A stretch of DNA of 64,000 nucleotides from the NCBI RefSeq assembly GCF_000317695.1, contig NC_019771.1, positions 2,732,001-2,796,000 of the forward strand. Direction: 5' to 3'. Both the position numbers and the translations under genes were made by a program. Shown here piece after piece: positions 25,472-34,139 of this stretch (position 1 is the stretch's first letter; each line of letters begins with the position of its first letter). The notes below the pieces were generated by a model. That model saw only the letters and a program-made list of their open reading frames with translations. It ran no database searches and was not told the origin of the DNA. This DNA is from Anabaena cylindrica PCC 7122. Lineage in GTDB: Bacteria > Cyanobacteriota > Cyanobacteriia > Cyanobacteriales > Nostocaceae.

Positions 25472-28400
25472 ATGCCCGTGGAAATTAACCTTCCACCTCG
25501 TTTTCAACTACGAATTAAAGAAAACCAAAATCTGGACTTACCTGCCATTCAAATAGTCGCTACCAACAGCAACATTCCTCATATTTCTCGCATTACTTGT
25601 ACCGTTAGAGGAAGTCCCCCAGAACTAGCAGCAGAAATCCAAAACACCTACAAACACTTTGATTCTGCCACACCACAAAAAATCTCTAACTTATGTCAAC
25701 TAGGTCAATGTTCTTATCAGTTAGAGAAACCTTTAAACCAAACAGTAAACTGTACCTTACAGGTTATCGTTGAATATTTTGATTCTGATGCTACAGGAAA
25801 CCCCATATTATCTATACGCAAAAATATAGGTGCTTCCTGTGATCTTTGGTTTTCTCCAGATTTTGAAACAACAGTAACAGATAAACCCATGAACCCTTTT
25901 GAATTAGACACATATTTAAATAAATTGAGTCAACAATTAAGTGAAAAACTCAATGAAAAATCACAAAAGAGATTTCCCGGCTGGTTCGCTTTAGACTTTG
26001 GTACTTCTAACTCCACAGTCACACTATTTGACCCTATTGAAGTACCAATTGCAGAAATTTTACCCAGAGAACAAGAATTAAGACTACGCCAACGTTTAGC
26101 AGAATGGTTAAATTCTCCCGCTGCTTCTGCTTTACCTGATATCGGTGCGAGTGAGTGGGAAAAATTCATTGCTAATATTAGCAAAAACTTAGAAATTGAA
26201 CCAGAACAATTAAGCGAAATTTTTGAAAGTGATAATAAGGAACTCTTTTTAGAAGCTATTCGCCAAATTGAATTATGTTTAGGAAATAGCGATAGATTCC
26301 GCCGTGCTGTTAGCAAAAAACTTTATCAGATATATCACGAAGTTTTTCGCGTCCCAACATTAGAATCACAAAATTTGATTCCTGTAATCTTAGATATAGA
26401 TAGAAGAGATACAGAAATTCCCAGCGAAATGGAAATATCGCAAATAGAACCCTTGAAATTGCAAATGGGTAGGGAAGCTAGGGACAATAGAAAAAAAGCC
26501 ATAGCCCAAGGTACAATTAGTTCCGTTAAAGACATTATTAGTAGATTTCACCACTCACCCAAACGCTACTTTGGTCAAAATCGAACTTTCCCAGTGATCT
26601 TAAATGGCGAAGAACAAAATATCCAAGTTAACCAATTAATTCAAGCAGCTTGGGCGCATTTAATCGACTTAACTGAAGATTATCGCCAACGGTCTAAAAG
26701 GAGATTTTCTGAAGGTGATTTATTAACAGCAGTTGTCACCTATCCCACAGTAGCACCTCCAGTAGTGCGTAAAGAAGTAAAAGCACTAGTTCAAGAATTG
26801 GGAATTGATGATGTCCAAACTGCTTATGATGAAGCGGTATCTGTAGCTATATTCTTTTTATGGCGAGAATTTGGTGGAAATCTCAATTTAGGAATTGAAT
26901 CTTTTAAAACTCGTTGTCGCCAAGACAGAAATAAATGGTCACAAAATGTTTTAGTTTTAGATATTGGTGGTGGAACTACCGACTTAGCTTTAATTGAACT
27001 GACATTAGAAGATAAAACACCATTTTTTGCTGATAATGAAGATAGAGGTTTAGGTGGACGTTACTATAAACTCACCCCTAAATTATTAGGTTCTTCTGGT
27101 CATTTACAATTAGGCGGTGAGTTAATTACATTGAGAATATTCCGGTTATTAAAAGTAGCAATTGCCGATTTTCTACTCACAGGCATAACCACAGGTGACA
27201 TTGAAAGCGACAAATTAGAAGATTTAATTAACTCAGAATTAAATGAACGCTTTTTAGAAGATGGAAAATTTAAAAGTGGTAGTTTATTGAAATGTCTAGA
27301 TAAAGAAAACCCCGAAGGTGATGTCGCTTTTAAAGATGCCTTAGATACAGCAGAAAAAGTATTACCTACACGTTGGCAACAAGCACCACAACGCCTACAA
27401 ACATTTTACACTCTTTGGGATCATGCCGAAGCAGCTAAATTGAAATTGGGTCAAAAATCACCAGGAGATGGTTCTTTATTAACCTTCACGCTTTCCGAAC
27501 AACAAATTAGTGAATTACTAACCCAAAGTGCAGTTAAATGCCAAATTATCATTCCTGATGCGATTTCTCTCACCCTAGACAGTCAGCAATTTGACCGCAC
27601 TGCAATTTCGGCAATTAAAGAAGCCATTGGTATTGCTAAAGGACTGATGGAAAGTCGCTTAAATACTCAAGCTAATCAAAAAGTAGATTGGTTAATTCTT
27701 TCTGGTAAAACTTGCAATCTCGATTTAGTACAACAACAAATTTACCTAGAATTTAGCAAATCTCCCTATTTTGTTTGGAATCCCGAAAGAATTACTTTTG
27801 TTTTGGAATTTACCAAACTTGCTACATCTGCCGGTGCTTGTTATGCTGAAAAACTGCGTCGATTAAGATTTGATCCTGAAGAATCTAAAAGTCTGTTGCG
27901 AAAAGGTGCAAACCAGCTAGAAATAGATGTTAAAAACCTATTTTATTATCTACCTTGCAACTTCAGACGCAAAACCCAAAGTAACGAACTCTTACCCATA
28001 TTCAATGCTGGACAAGAACTTTATCAACTTTCAGCTTGGGAAAGTATCGCTAAAGTTCGTACCCATTGGCAAGGCATCCAATTAACAAATATCATCTATC
28101 GACAAGACTATGAAGATGGAGATTTACGCCTGTGGGGCAGCTTTGATGGTAAAACTTTAATGGAGAAATTAGCAATGGTAGAACCAGAGTTTCTCAAAAA
28201 AATTAAAGTTCAATTTGAAATAGATCAAACCCTGCAATTTAATGTTTTACTCTGTCAAGGCAATCCCCATTATTTAATAGATGTTAATGGTATTGACATC
28301 AAGTCAGCAATATCTGATGATTCTGAATCATCAGACCCATTTACTGATAGTAAATTGAAATGGAATATCGCCATTGAACATCCCTATAAAGACTTAAATG

Positions 28401-28873
28401 ATGGTGATATTGCCATCAACGTTTTAGAATCAGCAACAGTTGATCAACCAGATGCCTATCATTTAGTATTTGCTGTTGATGGAAATGAAAGTAAATCTCT
28501 GCAAACATTTCACTATTTGCAAGATGGTGTAAATGAACTAGGAAGTGGCGTAATTAGTAATCCTTTACCTCCCTTCCCTCAAAGTGGACAACACACTTTC
28601 TATATTTATCAAACAGATAGTGAAACCAACAGTAAAAAATGGATACGCATTGGTTCACTTAGCAAACCAGATATCACCACAGACTACCCTTGTCAATATC
28701 ATGTGACACTTGATAATCAAGGTATATTAAGAATGCACGCAGGCGTTGTACCTTATTGGACATCACACCATCAAGAATGTCTCCAGCAAGCAGGATGTGT
28801 TTATAGTGCAGAACTAGAATTACAACCCAACGAAGTTGATAAAGAACGCGATCCTTTTTGCGGAATACATTAA
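25472..28873 (+). CDS. giant Hsp70/actin-fold ATPase
   Basis: 1133 aa, nearly twice a DnaK. A non-Hsp70 N-terminal domain (1-165) precedes the actin-fold ATPase: phosphate-1 motif FALDFGTSNSTVTLF with Asp175, VVTYPTVAPPVVRKEV, and phosphate-2 motif LVLDIGGGTTDLAL with Asp497. LILSGKTCNL near 755 stands in the adenosine-motif position. Long insertions separate these motifs. The C-terminal part (about 830-1133) is beta-rich and is not the DnaK substrate-binding domain. Gene context with a dynamin-like GTPase resembles the srfB/srfC arrangement known as putative virulence genes in proteobacteria, which is an analogy rather than shown homology. Cytosolic, no signal peptide. Confidence 0.8.
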   Translation: MPVEINLPPRFQLRIKENQNLDLPAIQIVATNSNIPHISRITCTVRGSPPELAAEIQNTYKHFDSATPQKISNLCQLGQCSYQLEKPLNQTVNCTLQVIVEYFDSDATGNPILSIRKNIGASCDLWFSPDFETTVTDKPMNPFELDTYLNKLSQQLSEKLNEKSQKRFPGWFALDFGTSNSTVTLFDPIEVPIAEILPREQELRLRQRLAEWLNSPAASALPDIGASEWEKFIANISKNLEIEPEQLSEIFESDNKELFLEAIRQIELCLGNSDRFRRAVSKKLYQIYHEVFRVPTLESQNLIPVILDIDRRDTEIPSEMEISQIEPLKLQMGREARDNRKKAIAQGTISSVKDIISRFHHSPKRYFGQNRTFPVILNGEEQNIQVNQLIQAAWAHLIDLTEDYRQRSKRRFSEGDLLTAVVTYPTVAPPVVRKEVKALVQELGIDDVQTAYDEAVSVAIFFLWREFGGNLNLGIESFKTRCRQDRNKWSQNVLVLDIGGGTTDLALIELTLEDKTPFFADNEDRGLGGRYYKLTPKLLGSSGHLQLGGELITLRIFRLLKVAIADFLLTGITTGDIESDKLEDLINSELNERFLEDGKFKSGSLLKCLDKENPEGDVAFKDALDTAEKVLPTRWQQAPQRLQTFYTLWDHAEAAKLKLGQKSPGDGSLLTFTLSEQQISELLTQSAVKCQIIIPDAISLTLDSQQFDRTAISAIKEAIGIAKGLMESRLNTQANQKVDWLILSGKTCNLDLVQQQIYLEFSKSPYFVWNPERITFVLEFTKLATSAGACYAEKLRRLRFDPEESKSLLRKGANQLEIDVKNLFYYLPCNFRRKTQSNELLPIFNAGQELYQLSAWESIAKVRTHWQGIQLTNIIYRQDYEDGDLRLWGSFDGKTLMEKLAMVEPEFLKKIKVQFEIDQTLQFNVLLCQGNPHYLIDVNGIDIKSAISDDSESSDPFTDSKLKWNIAIEHPYKDLNDGDIAINVLESATVDQPDAYHLVFAVDGNESKSLQTFHYLQDGVNELGSGVISNPLPPFPQSGQHTFYIYQTDSETNSKKWIRIGSLSKPDITTDYPCQYHVTLDNQGILRMHAGVVPYWTSHHQECLQQAGCVYSAELELQPNEVDKERDPFCGIH

Positions 28874-29058
28874 AATAATTTGTAATTCGTAATTCGTAAT
28901 TACAGCAGTTTTAATGTATTTAAACCACATTCTTGATTCTTAGTACCTCAGCGTGAGGAAAGAATGTGGTTCATTTGCCTGAAAATCTCTCTAACTCTGT
29001 GTTCCTCTGCGCTAACCTCCTCGTACCTCTGCGTTTTACCCTCCCTCTTAATGCCATC

Positions 29059-30147
29059 ATGCAGCATTTATATCAACTATTAGCAACAGAAAACTCACAA
29101 TTAGCCCAAATATTACGGTTTAGTTTGTTTGGACTAGAAGCAGCTTTAAATAAAGCGCAGATAGAATACCCACAAGACCCAGGAAATAAGGTATGTGAGC
29201 AAATATTGCAAGAACTTAACAACCTTTTAGAACCTGCACCTGTTGCGGAGATTGAGGTTAGTAGTGAATTCAAATTAATTTACTTACGTGAGATTTTTAA
29301 TTCTGATTTGGAAATTAATTTCTATCTAGGAAATTCTCCCCTACAAAGTCAAAATGACGCTGATTTATGGAATGAAATGCACCGCTATTTATTGCGAGTT
29401 CCAGAAGATTTAGCTACTACTTGGCGACATCGGGCTTTAGAAATTGCTCAAAAACTAGGTGCTTCTGAAGATTATGTCAATCTTTACCATTTGCCTTTTA
29501 TTCGTGATGAAATCATCTATCCAGGGTTAAATGGCGCTGTTAAAGCTAGAGGCTTATGTTTGTCAAAAAAAGTATTTTTAAAGTCAGAACTTGCCCAAAT
29601 ATATAATTCTGAAGATTTGCATTTACTAGCAGGGTTTGTACTTCTGTATATGAAGTTGATTGAGATAGAACCTGACTTACATCATGCTTTAAAGAGTGTA
29701 TTTAGCTTTGATGTTGTTTCTTTACATGAAAAGCCAGAACATCACCATCTATATATTGAGGCTTTGAGCGATCGCTTGCAACGTATCCAAAAAACTGGGG
29801 AAAATACTGACTTAATCCACAATCTACGTGCTTGGATTGACATGGATGAAGCTATACATTCCTTAGTATTTGTCCCCCCAGCCGAGCGTTATTCATGGTG
29901 GGGAAAGCTACAACAAGAATCACGGCGTATCCTCAAAAAGGTTGCTAATAAAGCCATCAAAGCAGGACATGACGTGCGAATTAAGCAATTATCAGGGCTG
30001 TATGCAGATGTTTGTGCTTATTCTAAAGATGATCTACAACTAGACTGTGGAGGTACACCAGGAGAAGTTTTAACTTGTCTGCGGTTGTATACGCGAATTA
30101 ATCAAGAAGAGAATCCAGGACGAGTTCTATTTCGATCTTTACGCTAA
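29059..30147 (+). CDS. uncharacterised helical protein, third gene of the GTPase-Hsp70 unit
   Basis: 362 aa from ATG 29059 (MQHLYQLLATENSQLAQILR). The frame stays open to 28966, but the added 31 residues are translated from a 'cctctgcgctaacctcctcg' intergenic repeat, so I reject that start. The protein is predominantly helical and acidic, with LWNEMHRYLLRVPEDLATTWR and HHLYIEALSDRLQRIQKTGE, and no motif I can name. It follows the Hsp70-like gene on the same strand with 185 bp between. The consistent strand and spacing suggest it works with the GTPase and ATPase. Confidence 0.65.
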   Translation: MQHLYQLLATENSQLAQILRFSLFGLEAALNKAQIEYPQDPGNKVCEQILQELNNLLEPAPVAEIEVSSEFKLIYLREIFNSDLEINFYLGNSPLQSQNDADLWNEMHRYLLRVPEDLATTWRHRALEIAQKLGASEDYVNLYHLPFIRDEIIYPGLNGAVKARGLCLSKKVFLKSELAQIYNSEDLHLLAGFVLLYMKLIEIEPDLHHALKSVFSFDVVSLHEKPEHHHLYIEALSDRLQRIQKTGENTDLIHNLRAWIDMDEAIHSLVFVPPAERYSWWGKLQQESRRILKKVANKAIKAGHDVRIKQLSGLYADVCAYSKDDLQLDCGGTPGEVLTCLRLYTRINQEENPGRVLFRSLR

Positions 30148-30161
30148 ATAAACAATTTAAC

Positions 30162-30293
30162 TTAGAGAACTCCACAAAATAGATGATCCTATCTTGTGGG
30201 ATGGGCATCCTGCCCGTCCTTCTATTCTTAGCAGGTGAGGATGCCTACACCACAAGAAATTTTGGGATATTTTTTTATTTAAAAGTCTCTTAG
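30162..30293. repeat. interspersed inverted repeat, family 4 copy 2
   Basis: Same architecture as 599-729: TTAGAGAACTCCACAAAA at the left, GTGGGATGGGCATCCTGCCC in the core, CACCACAAGAAATTTTGGGA at the right, and a closing TCTCTTAG. Confidence 0.7.
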
Positions 30294-30376
30294 AAAACAT
30301 CGAACAAATTTTAATATTCATGAACCAGAAACTGTGTAGAGACATTCCATGGAACATCCCTACTTTTTCAGTCCTA

Positions 30377-30508
30377 TGTTCAAGGATCACCAAAAAATAA
30401 ATTCCCCAATTTTGTGGTATTGACATCCTGCCCGTCCTTGATAATTAGCGGGCAAGATGCCCGCACCACAAGAAATTTTTGGGTATTTTTTTAATTGGAA
30501 GTTCCTCA
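30377..30508. repeat. interspersed inverted repeat, family 4 copy 3
   Basis: More diverged copy with the core TTTGTGGTATTGACATCCTG, a GCGGGCAAGATGCCCGC hairpin and CACCACAAGAAATTTTTGGG, ending TTAATTGGAAGTTCCTC. It is 83 bp from copy 2. Together the two copies fill the 411-bp gap 30148-30558; the frame open through them is not a gene. Confidence 0.65.
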
Positions 30509-30558
30509 GCAGGCATCTTGAATTTAATTACTTTTACCTACTAAATGTGAACAATCTA

Positions 30559-30774
30559 TTAATTAGGTGTGGAAGGTGTAGTAGTAGGTCTAGGTGAAGG
30601 TGTAGTAGTAGGTCTAGGGGAGGGTGTAGTAGTAGGTCTAGGTGAAGGTGTAGTAGGTCTTTGTTGAGCAAATAAATTTTCTTGTGTTTTCAGGGCTTGA
30701 GAATGTTTGGGTATTGCCGCTACAGCCGCAGTTCCCAAAAATGCTAATAGAGTTACTGATGCTAAACGTTTCAT
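30559..30774 (-). CDS. small secreted Pro/Thr-rich repeat protein
   Basis: 71 aa. The N-terminus MKRLASVTLLAFLGTAAVAA is a convincing signal peptide with likely cleavage around residue 20. The mature part ends in three tandem PRPTTTPS units encoded by 24-bp DNA repeats (about 30564-30650), a pattern of extended, possibly glycosylated or cell-wall-spanning tails. Repeat number is likely to vary between strains. Function unknown; confidence that it is expressed rests on the signal peptide and on codon-level conservation of the repeats. Confidence 0.55.
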   Translation of the reverse strand: MKRLASVTLLAFLGTAAVAAIPKHSQALKTQENLFAQQRPTTPSPRPTTTPSPRPTTTPSPRPTTTPSTPN

Positions 30775-30962
30775 ATTTTTATCCTTGTCACAATCAAGAC
30801 TTATGTCATCCTATTTTGATAAATTTTTAAACTCCAGATATCTCGCTATAGGTGTCCTTACTTGTGTCACTTTAGGGATAAAAATGTATTTAGATATTTG
30901 TCTAAATTTGTTGTTTTAGTAAGATGCCAAAAATTATATTTGCATTTACATGATGTTGAAAT

Positions 30963-31669
30963 TTATGATTTACCGTAAAAAAATAACGGTGACACAAATG
31001 CAGCTATGATGCCAAGGAACACAATCGCTTCAATAATTCTCAGAGATAAATTATTTTCAACACGAAAATTATTGGGAAAATTACCCAACCAAATACGGAA
31101 ACGACTATACCAATTTTTAGGACTTTCTTCTGGGCGGAACTTCCATGACATCATTGACAGTAATAATGGCGCACCACCAACTTTAGTAGACATCAAAATA
31201 TGAATTGCTAAACAGCAAACCATAATCACCCAAGCTATGAGGTGAAAAGAATACCAAATATGATCAAGTTCACCTATTGGTAGCCATTCTTCTTTCATCA
31301 TTCTGCCAGATGTCACCGCTAAAACCGAAGCTATCAGCATTAGAGTATTAACAATCCGTTGCAGACTTACCCACCAAATTGGTTTACCAACTTGAGTGAG
31401 TTTTTGGATAGAGTCTGGTTGTATCAGGCGTTTTTGTCCAGCATGAAAACTATAGAGTGCGAAAGCTGGTAATAAAATTAAAAAAATAACCCTACAGTTC
31501 CATGGATATCCTGTATTGGATCAATTTTGGGAATAGGAATTTTACCAAACCGTTTGTCGAAGGCGTTGTAAACTAAGAATCCGCTAATTATTGCCGCAAT
31601 TGCTAAAATTCCACTGACACCATGCAGAATTCGCAATAATAAAGGTTGATAAGGTGTTGAACGAGTCAT
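30963..31669 (-). pseudogene. cytochrome b561-like membrane protein, frameshifted
   Basis: Two frames make one protein. From ATG 31669: MTRSTPYQPLLLRILHGVSG, a transmembrane helix and DIHGTVGLFF, then a stop at 31478. In the next frame: LILLPAFALYSFHAGQKR, HIWYSFHLIAWVIMVCCLAI and two more membrane helices, to the stop at 30963. The break sits in a run of seven T (minus strand); one extra T restores a continuous product of about 235 aa with four or so membrane helices and His pairs (LHG, DIHG, SFH, AIHI) suited to haem b. The family comprises cytochrome b561/formate-dehydrogenase gamma/Ni-Fe hydrogenase b subunits. It could be a true frameshift, a phase-variable tract or a sequencing error. 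Confidence 0.7.
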
Positions 31670-31738
31670 AAGCTAATGCAGGTAAATTTTTTAATGGGCT
31701 AATTTTACTGTAGATATGCCATTAAAAATATATAATAT

Positions 31739-31897
31739 TTTAGACGATGTTTAAAAACTTTGTCGCGTGGTATCTAACACCTGTAGATCCCCCTAAATCC
31801 CCCTTTTTAAGGAGGACTTTAAGAAATTTAGCCTGCCTTGGAAAGGGGGTAGAGGGGATCTAAATCAATTCTGATACTTTTCAAACATCCTCTTAGA
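31739..31897. repeat. MITE-like repeat, family 2 copy A
   Basis: Left end TTAGACGATGTTTAAAAACT, right end ACTTTTCAAACATCCTCTTA, inverted to each other with a few mismatches. The interior carries the GATCCCCCTAAATCCCCC / GGGGATC hairpin. Related copies at 33078-33216 and 43915-44128. Confidence 0.7.
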
Positions 31898-31987
31898 CAT
31901 TACTTCAAAAGATTTTACATTAACTGTTGAAGTTATACATTTTACAGAATTTATCAAAATCTAAAAATTATATAATATTATTTCGTG

Positions 31988-32884
31988 ATGATTAAAAGTC
32001 CTCTCCGTTATCCTGGTGGTAAATCAAGAGCAATTAAACAAATATCTGAATATTTACCAGAAAGCTTTTCAGAATTTAGAGAACCTTTTGTTGGGGGTGG
32101 TTCTGTTTTTATTTACTTAAAACAAAAATATCCTCAATTAAAGATTTGGATTAATGATTTAAACGAAGAATTATTTCTTTTTTGGCATTTAGCTCAATCT
32201 GATTTATCTAAATTAGTTGCAGAAATTCGTTATATCAAAGAAAAATATCAAGATGGAAAATTATTGTTTTCAGATTTAACTACAGTAGATGTTGAGAGTT
32301 TATCAGATTTAGAAAGAGCAGTACGTTTCTTTGTTCTTAATAGAATTACCTTTTCAGGGACTGTAGAATCTGGTGGTTTTTCTATGGAAGCTTTTCATAC
32401 CAGGTTTACTGATTCGTCTATAGATCGTTTAGAGAAATTAGCAGATATTTTAACAGCAGATATAAAAATTACTAATTTAGATTATAGTCAAATCTTAAAT
32501 ATAGAAGGCAAAGATATTTTCATATTTTTAGATCCGCCATATTTCAAAGCTGAAAAATCTAAGTTATATGGAAAAAAAGGAAGTTTACATACTGGATTTA
32601 ATCATGAAAGATTTGCTGATGATTTAAAATCATGTCCTCACAGTTGGTTGATTACTTACGATGATTCACCACAAATTCGAGATAATTTTCAATGGGCAAA
32701 TATTCACGAATGGGAATTACAGTATGGGATGAATAATTATAAACAAAGTGGTGCTGCTAAGGGCAAAGAACTATTCATTAGTAATTATGAAATTCAACAC
32801 GATTTCCTCGTTCCCAGTCTCCGACTGGGAATGCATTCTTTGAGTCAGAGACTCAATGCCAGATTGGAGGCAGAGCCTCAATGA
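31988..32884 (+). CDS. D12-class N6-adenine DNA methyltransferase (Dam-like), C-terminus repeat-derived
   Basis: 298 aa from ATG 31988. The opening SPLRYPGGKSRA and FREPFVGGGSVF (SAM-binding motif I) and FLDPPYF with Asp182 (catalytic motif IV, DPPY) place it in the Dam/D12 class. These enzymes methylate adenine, most often in GATC-like sites. The natural end should come soon after KELFISNYEI; the last 25 or so residues (FLVPSLRLGMHSLSQRL onward) are translated from the palindromic repeat at 32807-32915, which supplies the stop. No restriction enzyme is directly adjacent, though the locus at 33415-37516 follows after 530 bp of repeat DNA. Confidence 0.88.
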   Translation: MIKSPLRYPGGKSRAIKQISEYLPESFSEFREPFVGGGSVFIYLKQKYPQLKIWINDLNEELFLFWHLAQSDLSKLVAEIRYIKEKYQDGKLLFSDLTTVDVESLSDLERAVRFFVLNRITFSGTVESGGFSMEAFHTRFTDSSIDRLEKLADILTADIKITNLDYSQILNIEGKDIFIFLDPPYFKAEKSKLYGKKGSLHTGFNHERFADDLKSCPHSWLITYDDSPQIRDNFQWANIHEWELQYGMNNYKQSGAAKGKELFISNYEIQHDFLVPSLRLGMHSLSQRLNARLEAEPQ

Positions 32885-32915
32885 GCAGCATTCCCATGCA
32901 GAGCATGGGAACGAG
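32807..32915. repeat. palindromic CGTTCCCAGTCTC repeat, copy 2
   Basis: CTCGTTCCCAGTCTCCGACT at the left and GAGCATGGGAACGAG at the right, with an internal 'tgagtcagagactca' palindrome. Homologous to 13722-13827. It overlaps the last 78 bp of the methyltransferase gene. Confidence 0.85.
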
Positions 32916-33077
32916 ATAAACGAGAGAACAATGAAAAATCAAACTTTTTTTGACTTGTGTGTACACCGTAGACAAGCGAGGAGGGGGCTATGATGTATTT
33001 CATTCAAATGCATACCGCTATATTATTTTTATTGGGTTGTTATCTTCATTATGAATTGAGTTTAGATTTTTGCTTTT

Positions 33078-33216
33078 ATAAGAGGATGTTTTAAAAGTTA
33101 TGGCTGAGGGATAACAAACTTGAGATCCTCCTTTTTAAGGAGGACTTTGATCAAGTTATCCACCGGATAATTAAGGTGAATCTTGATACAAAACTAGACT
33201 TTAAAAACATCTTAAT
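33078..33216. repeat. MITE-like repeat, family 2 copy B
   Basis: ATAAGAGGATGTTTTAAAAG at the left and GACTTTAAAAACATCTTAAT at the right, inverted, around a 'cctcctttttaaggagg' hairpin. The gap 32916-33414 otherwise shows no gene. Confidence 0.6.
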
Positions 33217-33414
33217 TAAATAACTAATATCACACTTTTTTCTGTATTATGTGATGGGTTGATTTATAAATCACGTAAATTCTCGGTTGCTTTTTAGGTT
33301 GATAAATTCAGCTATTTGTGAGCAATATCTAGAAAATAAACAATGTTTTTACTTTGACGCAATAAAAAATACAATCATTATTATAATAATGTTAGTTATT
33401 TAACACACACTATC

Positions 33415-34101
33415 ATGAGTCCAAAGACAAAGGATTTACAGGCAGGTTACGCTCAAACACGCTTGCTACTTGCGTTGTGGGATTTGGGAGCAAATCAGCA
33501 GAAAGTGGCTAGGGGTCAATTAAGCAAGCGGATAGTGTCTAAGGGTCAAAAGATGACCGACTATCAGGGTATTTTAGAGGATTTGGAAGCACAGAGTGCG
33601 ATCGCTATCTCCAAAAAAGGATCTTCAGCTACTTATACTCTCACATCACCAACCGGTTTAGAAGTGCTGGGTGAGGGTTTGCGTAGTGGTGATTTTAAGT
33701 TTGAGGGGAATATTATTGGTACTTGGGCTGCTAATGCGTTGTTGCGGTGGATAGCTCAAATTGATGTTGTGGTAAGCAAGTCGGTTGCGTCAGGTAATGG
33801 GGTTAAAGCTGGGTTAATTGGTTCTTATGAGGAGTTTAAGTCTGTAGCGTTGGATGTTTATGACAAATTAAATTATGAACACAACTTTAATAATTTAGTA
33901 CCTATTTATCGTATTAGAAGAGTAATAGGAGAACGAGTTAATCGTACAGAATTTAATGATTTTTTGCTAGAAATGCAAGCTGATGATATTTTCCAACTTC
34001 AAGGAGGGAGTGTAGAAGATAGCGCACCTGACAAAATAGAAGATTCTGTCACTACAGAACTAGATGGATTACGTTGTTACGCCAAACTTTTGAAAGCTTA
34101 A
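33415..34101 (+). CDS. winged-helix-like protein, first gene of putative defence locus
   Basis: 228 aa, not recognised. The N-terminal 90 residues (AQTRLLLALWDLG, then RGQLSKRIVSKGQKMTDYQG, ILEDLEAQSAIAISKKGSSA, TYTLTSPTGLEVLGEGL) look like a winged helix-turn-helix: helices, a recognition-helix position, then a beta wing ending in a 'T-x-x-G' turn. The remainder is helical (about 100-190). It is 38 bp before the ATPase gene on the same strand. A regulatory or DNA-recognition role is inference from the fold impression and context. Confidence 0.6.
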   Translation: MSPKTKDLQAGYAQTRLLLALWDLGANQQKVARGQLSKRIVSKGQKMTDYQGILEDLEAQSAIAISKKGSSATYTLTSPTGLEVLGEGLRSGDFKFEGNIIGTWAANALLRWIAQIDVVVSKSVASGNGVKAGLIGSYEEFKSVALDVYDKLNYEHNFNNLVPIYRIRRVIGERVNRTEFNDFLLEMQADDIFQLQGGSVEDSAPDKIEDSVTTELDGLRCYAKLLKA

Positions 34102-34139
34102 ATATCATTTGACTTTTCACACACTAACCTCATACTATT

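Noticed and set aside
28966..29058. Upstream start for the third gene of the GTPase-Hsp70 unit
   Set aside because: Those codons translate a 'cctctgcg' intergenic repeat.
30157..30426. 89-residue minus-strand ORF
   Set aside because: It lies across two copies of the family-4 repeat and has no family pattern.
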